This document shows, in pieces, positions 1 to 6,334 of a stretch of DNA of 7,512 nucleotides (the first letter of the stretch is position 1; each line of letters begins with the position of its first letter). The DNA comes from Methanoregula sp. (lineage in GTDB: Archaea; Halobacteriota; Methanomicrobia; Methanomicrobiales; Methanospirillaceae). Made by a program: the position numbers and the translations under genes. The stretch spans positions 1 through 7,512 of the forward strand of contig JAKLGN010000066.1 of NCBI GenBank assembly GCA_022710665.1, given 5' to 3'. Below the pieces are notes generated by a model, which was given only the letters and a program-made list of their open reading frames with translations, had not been told where the DNA came from and made no database searches.

Positions 1-237
1 CTTGATGTGCTCACACACCGGAGGATTACCGACCTTATCTCAGAACTGAACATGCTTGGGGTAATCAATACCCGTGTCGTAAGCCGCGGCCGGTACGGCA
101 GGACAAAGGAGATGTGGTTTGATTCAAACGCGGGAAAGATACGCGAGGTTGTTCTCAAGGATACCCGGTTAAACGGGCTCAAAGACCTTGATGTATCTCA
201 GATGGAAGCGAAATGGTTGAAAACCTGGTTCAAGTGA
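1..237 (+). CDS. orc1: Orc1/Cdc6 replication initiator, C-terminal end (5' end outside window)
   Basis: This is the last 78 codons of an archaeal Orc1/Cdc6 protein; the frame is open from base 1 and ends at TGA 235-237. Full-length family members are AAA+ ATPases that bind replication origins and load the MCM helicase. Only the C-terminal winged-helix DNA-binding domain is visible here. The stretch LTHRRITDLISELNMLGVIN followed by a basic SRGRYGRTKE segment is the recognition helix and wing typical of archaeal Cdc6. A GTG at position 7 is internal and should not be taken as the start. The gene is followed after 6 nt by a regulator gene. No origin-like repeats are visible next to it, but origins usually lie on the 5' side, which is missing. 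The identification rests on family recognition of a short fragment. Confidence 0.86.
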   Translation, partial: LDVLTHRRITDLISELNMLGVINTRVVSRGRYGRTKEMWFDSNAGKIREVVLKDTRLNGLKDLDVSQMEAKWLKTWFK

Positions 238-238
238 T
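234..238 (+). promoter_or_regulatory. Ribosome binding site of the Lrp-type gene
   Basis: GTGAT matches the 3' half of the archaeal Shine-Dalgarno consensus GGAGGTGAT and sits 5 nt before the ATG at 244. It overlaps the orc1 stop codon, so the two genes may be translationally coupled. Confidence 0.45.
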
Positions 239-243
239 ACAAC

Positions 244-735
244 ATGGATGAAAAAGATCTCGAACTCCTCCGGATCCTTGAGGAGAACAGCCGGCTCTCT
301 GCAGAGGAACTAGCGACTCTGACCAGCCTCAGTTCATGCGAGGTTGAAAAACGGGTTTTGGCACTTGAAGCTGAACAGGTGATCAAGGGATATTCGACCG
401 TGATCAACTGGGAACGTGTTGGAAACGGGGAGGTCTCGGCTATCATTGAACTCAAGGTCAGCCCGGAACGCAATTATGGGTACGACAGGATTGCAGAGCG
501 GCTGTCCCGCTTCAAGCAGGTCAAGACCCTGCGCCTCATGACCGGCACCTATGATCTTCAGCTGCTCGTGACTGGAAAGAACATGCAGGACGTGTCCCGT
601 TTCGTATCCGAACACGTGGCTCCCATGGATCGGATTCGGGAAACGGCGACACATATAATCATGAAGTCATATAAGGAGAACGGCAATACGCTCTTTGAAC
701 TAAAAGAGCCCGAACGCCTGCCGATTTCCCCGTAG
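244..735 (+). CDS. Lrp/AsnC family transcriptional regulator
   Basis: This 163-residue protein has the standard Lrp/AsnC layout. Residues about 4-54 form an N-terminal helix-turn-helix (DEKDLELLRILEENSRLSAE, then the recognition segment around SSCEVEKRVLALE). Residues about 62-140 form the effector-binding RAM domain, with the GTYDL signature at 101-105. The family regulates amino-acid metabolism genes as dimers or octamers that respond to amino acids. The gene lies 9 nt upstream of an aminotransferase and is very likely co-transcribed with it, so local control of that enzyme or of its substrate pathway is a reasonable inference. The roughly 20-residue tail after the RAM domain (KENGNTLFELKEPERLPISP) is a small extension. 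The effector cannot be read from the sequence. Confidence 0.93.
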   Translation: MDEKDLELLRILEENSRLSAEELATLTSLSSCEVEKRVLALEAEQVIKGYSTVINWERVGNGEVSAIIELKVSPERNYGYDRIAERLSRFKQVKTLRLMTGTYDLQLLVTGKNMQDVSRFVSEHVAPMDRIRETATHIIMKSYKENGNTLFELKEPERLPISP

Positions 736-739
736 GGTG
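736..739 (+). promoter_or_regulatory. Ribosome binding site of the aminotransferase
   Basis: GGTG begins directly after the regulator's stop codon and lies 5 nt before the ATG at 745, which supports that start. Confidence 0.6.
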
Positions 740-744
740 GCATC

Positions 745-1902
745 ATGCGCAACTTTGTCTCAAGGCGGGCAGAAGAGATCCCGCCGTCCGGGATCCGGAA
801 GTACTTTGACCTGATCCTGACGATGGAGGATGTCATAACGCTCGGTGTCGGCGAACCGGATTTCCGGACCCCGTGGAATATCTGCGAGTCGAGCATCTAC
901 TCTATTGAGCAGGGGACCACCTCCTATACCTCCAACAAGGGGCTCCAGTCCCTCCGGGAGGCACTCTCCCGGGACCTCGAACAGCGGTACTCTCTCCGGT
1001 ACTCAGCGGACAGCGAGATGATCATCACCACGGGGGTCTCCGAGGGGCTGGATATCGCATTACGCGCCGTGACCGACCCGGGCGACGAGGTGCTCATCGC
1101 GCAGCCGAGTTATGTCTCCTATGCACCCTGCGTCACCCTGGCTGGCGGCAGCCCGGTCCCGGTCCGGTGCACGGAGAAGGATCGCTTCCGGCTCAACCCG
1201 GATCTTCTGGCAGAGAAGATCACGTCCCGATCGAAGGCCCTGATCATCAACTTCCCGAATAACCCGACGGGCGGGATCATGGGAAAGGGTGACCTGAAAG
1301 CGATTGCCGATCTCGTGATCGATCACGATCTTCTCCTTATCAGCGACGAGGTCTATGCCGAACTCACGTACGAAGGCCGGCACTGTGCCGCGGCAACCGT
1401 CAGCGACCTGTGGGAACGGACGATCACCCTGAACGGCTTCTCGAAAGCCTACGCCATGACCGGCTGGCGGGTGGGGTATCTCTGCGCTCCGCAGAAACTG
1501 CTCGACGCGGCCCTCAAGATCCACCAGTATGTCATGCTCTGTGCCCCGGTGATGGGACAGGTCGGAGCCGTCGAAGCCCTCAGGTCTGCAGAGGACGAGA
1601 AGAACGGTATGGTGAGTGAGTACCGCCTCCGGCGCAATATGTTCGTGGCAGGCTTAAACCGGATCGGCCTCTCCTGCCACATGCCGGAAGGGGCCTTCTA
1701 CGCATTTCCCTCGGTGAAAGAGACCGGACTTTCCGACGTTGAATTCGCCGAGCGCCTGCTGAAGGAACAGCATGTAGCCGTTGTCCCGGGCAGTGTATTC
1801 GGTGCCGGCGGGGAGGACCACATCCGGTGTGCCTATGCGGTCTCGAGAAAAGACCTGGGGACCGCCCTGACAAGGATGGAAGCGTTTTTAAAAACCCTCT
1901 GA
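745..1902 (+). CDS. Class I/II (fold-type I) PLP-dependent aminotransferase
   Basis: This 385-residue cytoplasmic enzyme is of usual length for the aspartate aminotransferase superfamily, subgroup I-gamma. Key motifs are in place: GVGEPDF at 34-40, NNPTG at 172-176, DEVY at 201-204 (the Asp that contacts the pyridine nitrogen and the Tyr that contacts O3'), SKAYAMTGWRVGY from 233 with the Schiff-base lysine at K234, and a carboxylate-binding arginine at about R361. It transfers the amino group of an amino acid to a 2-oxo acid, commonly aspartate or an aromatic or branched amino acid with 2-oxoglutarate; the substrate cannot be fixed from sequence alone. It follows an Lrp/AsnC gene closely, as these aminotransferases often do in methanogens. 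The last codons contain the palindrome GTTTTTAAAAAC (1884-1895), and a T-rich stretch follows the stop. Confidence 0.94.
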   Translation: MRNFVSRRAEEIPPSGIRKYFDLILTMEDVITLGVGEPDFRTPWNICESSIYSIEQGTTSYTSNKGLQSLREALSRDLEQRYSLRYSADSEMIITTGVSEGLDIALRAVTDPGDEVLIAQPSYVSYAPCVTLAGGSPVPVRCTEKDRFRLNPDLLAEKITSRSKALIINFPNNPTGGIMGKGDLKAIADLVIDHDLLLISDEVYAELTYEGRHCAAATVSDLWERTITLNGFSKAYAMTGWRVGYLCAPQKLLDAALKIHQYVMLCAPVMGQVGAVEALRSAEDEKNGMVSEYRLRRNMFVAGLNRIGLSCHMPEGAFYAFPSVKETGLSDVEFAERLLKEQHVAVVPGSVFGAGGEDHIRCAYAVSRKDLGTALTRMEAFLKTL

Positions 1903-1925
1903 TTTTTTGCTCCTCTCTTTTTTTT
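1903..1925 (+). terminator. T-rich termination site after the aminotransferase
   Basis: Six Ts (1903-1908) directly follow the TGA, and eight more (1918-1925) follow after a pyrimidine-rich spacer. Archaeal RNA polymerase stops at U-runs without needing a hairpin. A new promoter-like box 45 nt further on fits a transcript boundary here. Confidence 0.6.
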
Positions 1926-1968
1926 AACATAAAACGGCGGTACGGCAGCCGGGACGCGTGAGGAATAG

Positions 1969-1976
1969 TTTATTTT
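1969..1976 (+). promoter_or_regulatory. purA: TATA-like box of the purA operon
   Basis: TTTATTTT is preceded by a purine-rich, BRE-like AGGAATAG. A start of transcription about 25 nt downstream would fall near 1997-2000, only 6-9 nt before the purA ATG. No Shine-Dalgarno sequence lies before that ATG, so the mRNA is probably leaderless or nearly so. This is an inference from spacing and has no experimental support. Confidence 0.5.
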
Positions 1977-2005
1977 GGAACTTGACCAATACTACATGAA
2001 ACACA

Positions 2006-3019
2006 ATGAGCTGTACAATCATCGTTGGTGGATTTTTTGGGGATGAAGGGAAGGGCAAGATTGTTGCCCATATTGCCTTCAAAGACAAACCCGTGATTAT
2101 CTCCCGCGGCGGTGTGGGACCGAATGCCGGACACACGGTTCAGGTTGGAGATCGCGAATATGGTGTCCGCATGGTTCCGTCCGGTTTTGTCTACAAGGAC
2201 GCGAAACTCTGCATCGGGAGCGGGGTCCTTGTTGATCCCCGGGTTCTCAAACATGAAGTTGATACCCTGGGTGTCAAAGGCCGGGTCTTCGTTGACCGGC
2301 GTTGCGGAATTATCACTGAAGATCATATACTGCGGGACAAGGGCAGCGATCACCTCTCGAAAAAAATCGGGAGTACCGGTTCCGGATGCGGGCCGGCAAA
2401 TTCTGATCGGGTCATGCGGGTATCGCCCCAGGCAAAAGATGTTCCTGAACTTAAGGAATACCTTATGGATGTTCCCAAGGCTATTGATGAGGAACTTAAA
2501 AAAGACCATACCGTTCTCCTTGAAGGCACGCAGGGTTTTGGCATCTCCCTCTATTATGGTACCTATCCTTTTGTAACGAGCAAGGATACCTCGGCCTCGC
2601 AGATAGCCGCGGATAACGGTGTAGGACCGACACGGATTGACGATGTTGTCGTTGTTTTCAAAGCCTATCCTACCCGTGTTGGCGAGGGCCCGTTCAGCAC
2701 GGAGATGACCTTTGAAAAATCGGACGCAATGGGTATTCAGGAGTTCGGAACCGTTACCCACCGCAAGAGACGTATCGGTGGCTGGGACGGGGGCATGGCC
2801 CGCTACTCCGCCATGATCAACGGGTGTACCCAGGCAGCCATAACCGGGATCGACCGGATCGACAAAGCCTGTCTGGGGATCAGAGACTACAGCAAACTGA
2901 CAAAAAAAGCCCGGGACTTCCTCAAGACTGCCGAAGATGATATCGGTTGCCCGATCACCCTCATCTCAACCGGTCCGGAAGTCACCCAGATTATTGATTT
3001 ACGGGAAGAACGGGTATGA
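2006..3019 (+). CDS. purA: Adenylosuccinate synthetase, short archaeal form
   Basis: This enzyme joins IMP and aspartate with GTP hydrolysis to form adenylosuccinate, the first committed step to AMP. At 337 residues it has the archaeal length, about 100 shorter than bacterial PurA. The N-terminal phosphate-binding loop GGFFGDEGKGK (8-18) carries the catalytic Asp at D13, and the catalytic His is H43 in PNAGHT. Further signatures are EGTQGFG (173-179), the conserved YPTRVGEGPF (221-230) and the THRKRRIGGWD segment (251-261) that corresponds to the IMP/GTP-binding RKRR region. The start at 2006 gives the conserved MSCTIIVGG beginning; an ATG at 1996 is in another frame. It is the first gene of a six-gene cluster, and its stop overlaps the next start in ATGA (3016-3019). 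Confidence 0.97.
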   Translation: MSCTIIVGGFFGDEGKGKIVAHIAFKDKPVIISRGGVGPNAGHTVQVGDREYGVRMVPSGFVYKDAKLCIGSGVLVDPRVLKHEVDTLGVKGRVFVDRRCGIITEDHILRDKGSDHLSKKIGSTGSGCGPANSDRVMRVSPQAKDVPELKEYLMDVPKAIDEELKKDHTVLLEGTQGFGISLYYGTYPFVTSKDTSASQIAADNGVGPTRIDDVVVVFKAYPTRVGEGPFSTEMTFEKSDAMGIQEFGTVTHRKRRIGGWDGGMARYSAMINGCTQAAITGIDRIDKACLGIRDYSKLTKKARDFLKTAEDDIGCPITLISTGPEVTQIIDLREERV

Positions 3020-3195
3020 AGCGGTCACTTATGGATATTCTCTGTTGTCCGGTATGCAAGGGAAATTTAACACTTCGCATTGATAAGGAGGACGAGAAGG
3101 AGGTTCTTGAAGGGGACCTCCGCTGTGATGACTGCCATGCAGAGTATCCTATCCATGAGGGAATACCGAATCTTCTCCCCCCTGTAGGCCATTAA
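3016..3195 (+). CDS. Trm112-like small zinc-binding protein
   Basis: This 59-residue gene starts in the ATGA overlap with purA, so translation is probably coupled. The protein begins MKRSLMDILCCPVCKGNLTL and has a second CxxC at 37-40 (RCDDCHAEYP), followed by IHEGIPNLLPP. Two CxxC pairs (C11/C14 and C37/C40; C10 is an extra cysteine) with the 'LDILCCPVCKG...YPI.(E/D)GIP.LLP' pattern are the hallmark of the Trm112/YcaR family. Eukaryotic and archaeal Trm112 stabilises and activates SAM-dependent methyltransferases acting on tRNA, rRNA or release factor. That role is carried over from the family; no methyltransferase gene is next to it. Bacterial YcaR-type relatives are of similar size, so the exact partner is unknown. 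Confidence 0.85.
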   Translation: MKRSLMDILCCPVCKGNLTLRIDKEDEKEVLEGDLRCDDCHAEYPIHEGIPNLLPPVGH

Positions 3196-3202
3196 CCTGT
3201 CA

Positions 3203-3207
3203 AGGTG
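3203..3207 (+). promoter_or_regulatory. Ribosome binding site of the unknown membrane protein gene
   Basis: AGGTG, 5 nt before the ATG at 3213, matches the archaeal anti-Shine-Dalgarno and fixes that start in the only true intergenic gap of the cluster. Confidence 0.6.
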
Positions 3208-3212
3208 CCGGA

Positions 3213-3782
3213 ATGAATCTCCCGCTGCCCGTTTCACTGTTGTTGTCTGCCGGTGCGGGCTCCGATAACGGCGGGTATGAGATTTATCTGAACCGAAGTG
3301 GTATCAACTCCGTCGATATCCCCCGCGAAAAGGTCCTTGCCGAACCCGGCGCCGGCCTCATTTTGAAATTTTTGAACCGGGGTGCCCCCATTCATATCAC
3401 CATTGCCTCATCCAACGCCGGGATGTTCACCGATTTTTTCCATGAGAACATGTATATCGTTGATGAAGCAGTGCTCAGCATTCCGATCCGGAAGGACTGC
3501 CAGGAAGGGGCTTTTGATCTCGAAATTATTGCCGGGTATGGTGCGGTCAAGGCAGCATTGCCTGTCTCAGTTGTATCCCCGCAGCACATGAGGCCAAAAG
3601 TTCAGGAAGAATACCCGATGCAGCCGGTAGCCCATGGTCGGCCCCACCTGCTGATGGTTGCTATGGGAATCGCGCTCATCCTGTTCTGCGGGTGGATCTA
3701 TATGGAAATCGAGTTTCTCAATATCGCATCGTTTATCATCCTCATCGTTGGTGCACTCTTCACATGGTACCGCCAGAGGTAG
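3213..3782 (+). CDS. Unknown membrane-anchored protein with C-terminal hairpin of two TM helices
   Basis: I cannot assign a function to this 189-residue protein. Residues about 22-121 look like a beta-rich soluble domain with repeated hydrophobic strands (AGLILKFLN, PIHITIASSN, EAVLSIPIRK, AFDLEIIAGYG, ALPVSVVSP). A proline-rich linker (about 122-144) leads to two closely spaced membrane helices, about 146-163 and 168-186, ending in a short basic RQR. The first 15 residues are mildly hydrophobic but too short for a clear signal peptide. The strand pattern ending in 'G.....IAGYG....PVSVV' plus the two helices reminds me of a haloarchaeal uncharacterised family (DUF7524-like); this is memory-based and tentative. 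The gene sits between the Trm112-like gene and cobD, overlapping cobD by 19 nt, so co-expression is likely. Confidence 0.82.
   Translation: MNLPLPVSLLLSAGAGSDNGGYEIYLNRSGINSVDIPREKVLAEPGAGLILKFLNRGAPIHITIASSNAGMFTDFFHENMYIVDEAVLSIPIRKDCQEGAFDLEIIAGYGAVKAALPVSVVSPQHMRPKVQEEYPMQPVAHGRPHLLMVAMGIALILFCGWIYMEIEFLNIASFIILIVGALFTWYRQR
3750..3753 (+). promoter_or_regulatory. cobD: Ribosome binding site that decides the cobD start
   Basis: GGTG lies inside the preceding gene, 10 nt before the ATG at 3764. It favours that start over an upstream in-frame ATG at 3692, which would add 24 residues unlike the family. Confidence 0.5.
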
Positions 3783-4705
3783 CGCTCTCAATTCTCGTTC
3801 TCCTCGTCGCGCTTGTGGTAGACCGCCTTTTTGGCGATCCGCATACGGTGTATCACCCGGTCGCGCTGCTGGGCAGGTTCATCGGATGGTGGGGACGGCC
3901 TTACCTGTTCCCTCCGGCTGCCCAGCGGTTCGCAGGTGTGGTTTTTTGGTCTTTAACCTCGGCCATTTTTACCCTGCCATTCTGCCTTTTTTCCAGGATG
4001 GCATCATGGTACCTGTTCCTGCTCCTCGGCCCCTTCCTGCTGAAGAGCTGTTTTGCATGGCGCTCCCTGGAAGAGCACACTCTTGGGGTTGTGGCTGCGT
4101 TGGATGATAGCGTTGAGAACGGAAGGGAACGGGTAAAACTCCTGGTCTCCCGGGATACGGCGCAGCTTGACCGGCACCACATCCTTTCTGCCGGTTACGA
4201 ATCAATGACAGAAAACCTTACTGACAGCATCCTCTCCCCGTTATTGTTCTTTTCCGTTTTTGGCCTTGCCGGGGCAGCGGTGTACCGGGCGGCGAACACC
4301 ATGGATGCCATGCTCGGGTATCGCGACGAACGCGAAAGGATTGGGTGGTGCGCAGCAAGGATGGATGACCTGTTCAATTTCATCCCGGCACGGATTACCG
4401 CCGTTCTCCTCCTGGTCTATTTTGCACTCTGCGGCAGGTTCTCCCAAGCTGTACGGGTGATGCTTCGCGATGGCAGGAAACGTCCCGGCTTTAATGGTGG
4501 TATCGTCATGGGCGCTATGGCCGGGGGGATCGGTATCCGGTTTGAAAAGCCGGGGGTTTATACCATTGGAGATGACGAAAGATCCCTGGATGAGGCCGGC
4601 CCGGAAATCATCCGGGCTGCCCGGGCTGTCACCCTTATGGGTGTAGTTATTGCCATGGGTACATTGTTTTTATTGGGTGCGCTGATCAATAGTACCTGCA
4701 TATGA
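3764..4705 (+). CDS. cobD: Adenosylcobinamide-phosphate synthase (CobD/CbiB)
   Basis: This 313-residue membrane protein of the CobD/CbiB family attaches aminopropanol (phosphate) to adenosylcobyric acid during late cobamide synthesis. Family signatures are [24 protein letters not shown] (19-42, written here only as a landmark), E150[32 protein letters not shown] (171-189) and the [10 protein letters not shown] segment (201-210). Hydrophobic segments at about 5-19, 56-76, 82-94, 157-174, 210-223 and 289-308 fit an integral membrane protein. The chosen start at 3764 overlaps the previous gene by 19 nt and gives the normal family N-terminus. The stop overlaps the pdxS start in ATGA (4702-4705). 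Methanogens need cobamides for the Mtr methyltransferase and for methyl-corrinoid systems. No other cobamide gene is in the window. Confidence 0.95.
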   Translation: MVPPEVALSILVLLVALVVDRLFGDPHTVYHPVALLGRFIGWWGRPYLFPPAAQRFAGVVFWSLTSAIFTLPFCLFSRMASWYLFLLLGPFLLKSCFAWRSLEEHTLGVVAALDDSVENGRERVKLLVSRDTAQLDRHHILSAGYESMTENLTDSILSPLLFFSVFGLAGAAVYRAANTMDAMLGYRDERERIGWCAARMDDLFNFIPARITAVLLLVYFALCGRFSQAVRVMLRDGRKRPGFNGGIVMGAMAGGIGIRFEKPGVYTIGDDERSLDEAGPEIIRAARAVTLMGVVIAMGTLFLLGALINSTCI

Positions 4706-5598
4706 AACTGGAAGAACTGAGATTTGGCACTGAGCTTCTCAAGCGCGGCTTCGCATCCATGCAGAAAGGGGGCGTAATCATGGATGTCGTGAATGCCGAG
4801 CAGGCAAAAATCGCAGAGGACGCCGGTGCAGTCGCAGTCATGTCACTGGAGCGGGTTCCCTCTGATATCCGGAAAACGGGCGGTGTCGCCAGGATGGCCG
4901 ATCCTGAAAAGGTCACGGAGATTATTGAAGCGGTCTCCATCCCGGTTATGGGTAAAGTGCGGATCGGGCATTTTGTGGAAGCCCAGGTACTGGAGGTCCT
5001 GGGCGTGGACATGATCGATGAGAGCGAAGTCCTGACACCGGCAGACGAGCAATACCATATCGATAAGAAACAGTTCAAGGTCCCGTTTGTCTGCGGGGCA
5101 CGCGATCTTGGCGAGGCGCTCCGCAGGATCAACGAAGGCGCTGCCATGATCCGGACCAAGGGGGAGGCCGGTACCGGCAATGTGGTCGAAGCCGTCCGTC
5201 ATATGCGCACAATTATGGGGGAGATACGCATGCTCCGCGGTCTTGATAAACAGGAGATGATCGATTACGCCCGTGAGATTGAAGCCCCCGCAGACCTGGT
5301 CATCGAGTGTGCAGAACGCGGCCGGCTGCCGGTCGTGAACTTCTCGGCAGGCGGTATCGCTACCCCATCGGATGCATCCCTGATGATGCAGCTCGGAGCA
5401 GACGGTGTCTTTGTTGGCTCAGGGATCTTCAAATCATCGAGTCCCGAGAGGATGGCAAAAGCGATCGTGGAAGCGGTCAACAACTACGATGATCCCGCGA
5501 TCATTGCGAAGGTCAGCACCGGCCTTGGTGACGCCATGCCCGGACTCGATGTCCACACCCTCAGGGACGATGAGGTGCTGCAGACCCGTGGACGCTAG
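4702..5598 (+). CDS. pdxS: Pyridoxal 5'-phosphate synthase, lyase subunit PdxS
   Basis: PdxS condenses ribose 5-phosphate, glyceraldehyde 3-phosphate and ammonia from PdxT into pyridoxal 5'-phosphate in the DXP-independent pathway. The 298 residues form one (beta/alpha)8 barrel of normal length. Conserved elements are GGVIMDVVN with D28, [17 protein letters not shown] (41-57), [15 protein letters not shown] with the first Schiff-base lysine K85, [11 protein letters not shown] with the second lysine K153, and the phosphate-binding [16 protein letters not shown] and GVFVGSGIF segments (about 214-243). The family assembles as a dodecamer decorated by PdxT. The start lies in the ATGA overlap with cobD; no good Shine-Dalgarno is seen, so translation is probably coupled. 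It overlaps pdxT by 11 nt. Confidence 0.98.
   Translation: MKLEELRFGTELLKRGFASMQKGGVIMDVVNAEQAKIAEDAGAVAVMSLERVPSDIRKTGGVARMADPEKVTEIIEAVSIPVMGKVRIGHFVEAQVLEVLGVDMIDESEVLTPADEQYHIDKKQFKVPFVCGARDLGEALRRINEGAAMIRTKGEAGTGNVVEAVRHMRTIMGEIRMLRGLDKQEMIDYAREIEAPADLVIECAERGRLPVVNFSAGGIATPSDASLMMQLGADGVFVGSGIFKSSSPERMAKAIVEAVNNYDDPAIIAKVSTGLGDAMPGLDVHTLRDDEVLQTRGR
5572..5577 (+). promoter_or_regulatory. pdxT: Ribosome binding site that decides the pdxT GTG start
   Basis: GAGGTG inside the end of pdxS lies 10 nt before GTG 5588. It supports the GTG over the upstream in-frame ATG at 5405, which would add 61 residues unrelated to PdxT. Confidence 0.6.
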
Positions 5599-6190
5599 AA
5601 TCGGTGTACTTGCATTGCAGGGAAATGTCAGCGAACATATCGACGCTTTTCTTCTCGCTCTCGAACGGATGGGGCATGGCTCCTCATCCGAGGTTTTTGA
5701 AGTCAGGAACCCGGCGGACCTTGCAGAGTGCAATGCCCTGGCTCTTCCCGGCGGGGAATCGACTACCATTTCGCGGTTGATAGATAAAAACGAATTATTC
5801 GGGCCGATCCAGCAGTTCAAAGGGGGGATCTTCGCCACGTGCGCCGGCATGGTGCTGATGGCAACGGACGTTGCCGATCCCCGTATCCATCCCCTGGGTC
5901 TCATGGAGATGGCCGTAGACCGGAATGCATTCGGGCGCCAGAAAGACTCCTTTGAAGCGGATATCGCGATTGCCGGTCTTGACGGAGGTGCGTTCCATGC
6001 AGTTTTTATTCGTGCACCGCTGGTAACCGCAACCGGAAAGTGTGTTATGGCAGTATCCCGCATCCCTCAGGGTATCGTTGCCGTTGAGAGTGGCAGATAC
6101 ACGGCGCTGGCATTTCATCCCGAACTGGGGGGAGATACGCGCCTCCACGAACGGTTTTTAAAGCGTCTGGTCAGGCAATTCCCGGAATAG
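5588..6190 (+). CDS. pdxT: Pyridoxal 5'-phosphate synthase, glutaminase subunit PdxT
   Basis: PdxT is a class I glutamine amidotransferase that hydrolyses glutamine and channels ammonia to PdxS. With the GTG start at 5588 it has 200 residues, the usual size, and begins [17 protein letters not shown], the family N-terminus. [12 protein letters not shown] (53-64) forms the oxyanion and substrate region, ATCAGM carries the nucleophile C85, and AFHPEL gives H177 and E179 to complete the triad. The Arg-rich FIRAP segment (140-144) is also conserved. The first codons overlap the end of pdxS by 11 nt, fitting equal and coupled synthesis of the two subunits. It is the last gene of the operon; a T-run and a long inverted repeat follow the stop codon. 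Confidence 0.97.
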   Translation: MDARIGVLALQGNVSEHIDAFLLALERMGHGSSSEVFEVRNPADLAECNALALPGGESTTISRLIDKNELFGPIQQFKGGIFATCAGMVLMATDVADPRIHPLGLMEMAVDRNAFGRQKDSFEADIAIAGLDGGAFHAVFIRAPLVTATGKCVMAVSRIPQGIVAVESGRYTALAFHPELGGDTRLHERFLKRLVRQFPE

Positions 6191-6191
6191 A

Positions 6192-6284
6192 CCCCTCTCT
6201 CCTCATGACGTGGCGGAGGACGTGATCCTGCATTTTTTTAAGAGAAGGATGATACCGGATTCCGGACACCATGAATGAGAGGGG
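6192..6284 (+). repeat. Long imperfect inverted repeat in the pdxT 3' region
   Basis: CCCCTCTC (6192-6199) pairs perfectly with GAGAGGGG (6277-6284). The helix can continue through CATG 6204-6207/6270-6273, GTG 6210-6212/6267-6269, CGG 6214-6216/6262-6264 and, near the top, ATCCT 6225-6229/AGGAT 6246-6250, with small internal loops. That is about 23 pairs in 93 nt, starting 2 nt after the stop codon. The top loop contains the T-run at 6233-6239. Whether it is transcribed in full is unknown. Confidence 0.5.
6233..6239 (+). terminator. T7 run, probable end of the pur-cob-pdx transcript
   Basis: Seven Ts lie 43 nt after the pdxT stop. A U-run alone is enough for archaeal termination, so this is the first good candidate site downstream of the operon. 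Confidence 0.45.
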
Positions 6285-6334
6285 AAAGGTTTTGATAAAA
6301 ACAGCTCTTTAGAAATCATCGGATAGACGCTCTC

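Noticed and set aside
1996..1998. ATG ten bases before the purA start
   Set aside because: It is in a different frame and leads to no gene.
1970..2761. 263-codon open frame antisense to purA
   Set aside because: It lies within the well-conserved purA and its translation resembles no family; it is a shadow of purA codon usage.
3692..3763. Upstream ATG giving a longer CobD
   Set aside because: It would add 24 residues unlike the family and lie deep in the previous gene; ATG 3764 has a GGTG and yields the normal N-terminus.
5405..5587. Upstream ATG giving a longer PdxT
   Set aside because: The 61 extra residues are out-of-frame pdxS sequence; GTG 5588 has GAGGTG at good spacing and the family start.
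6271..6312. 13-codon ORF MNERGKVLIKTAL in the intergenic gap
   Set aside because: Too short, no ribosome binding site, and it overlaps the inverted repeat arm.
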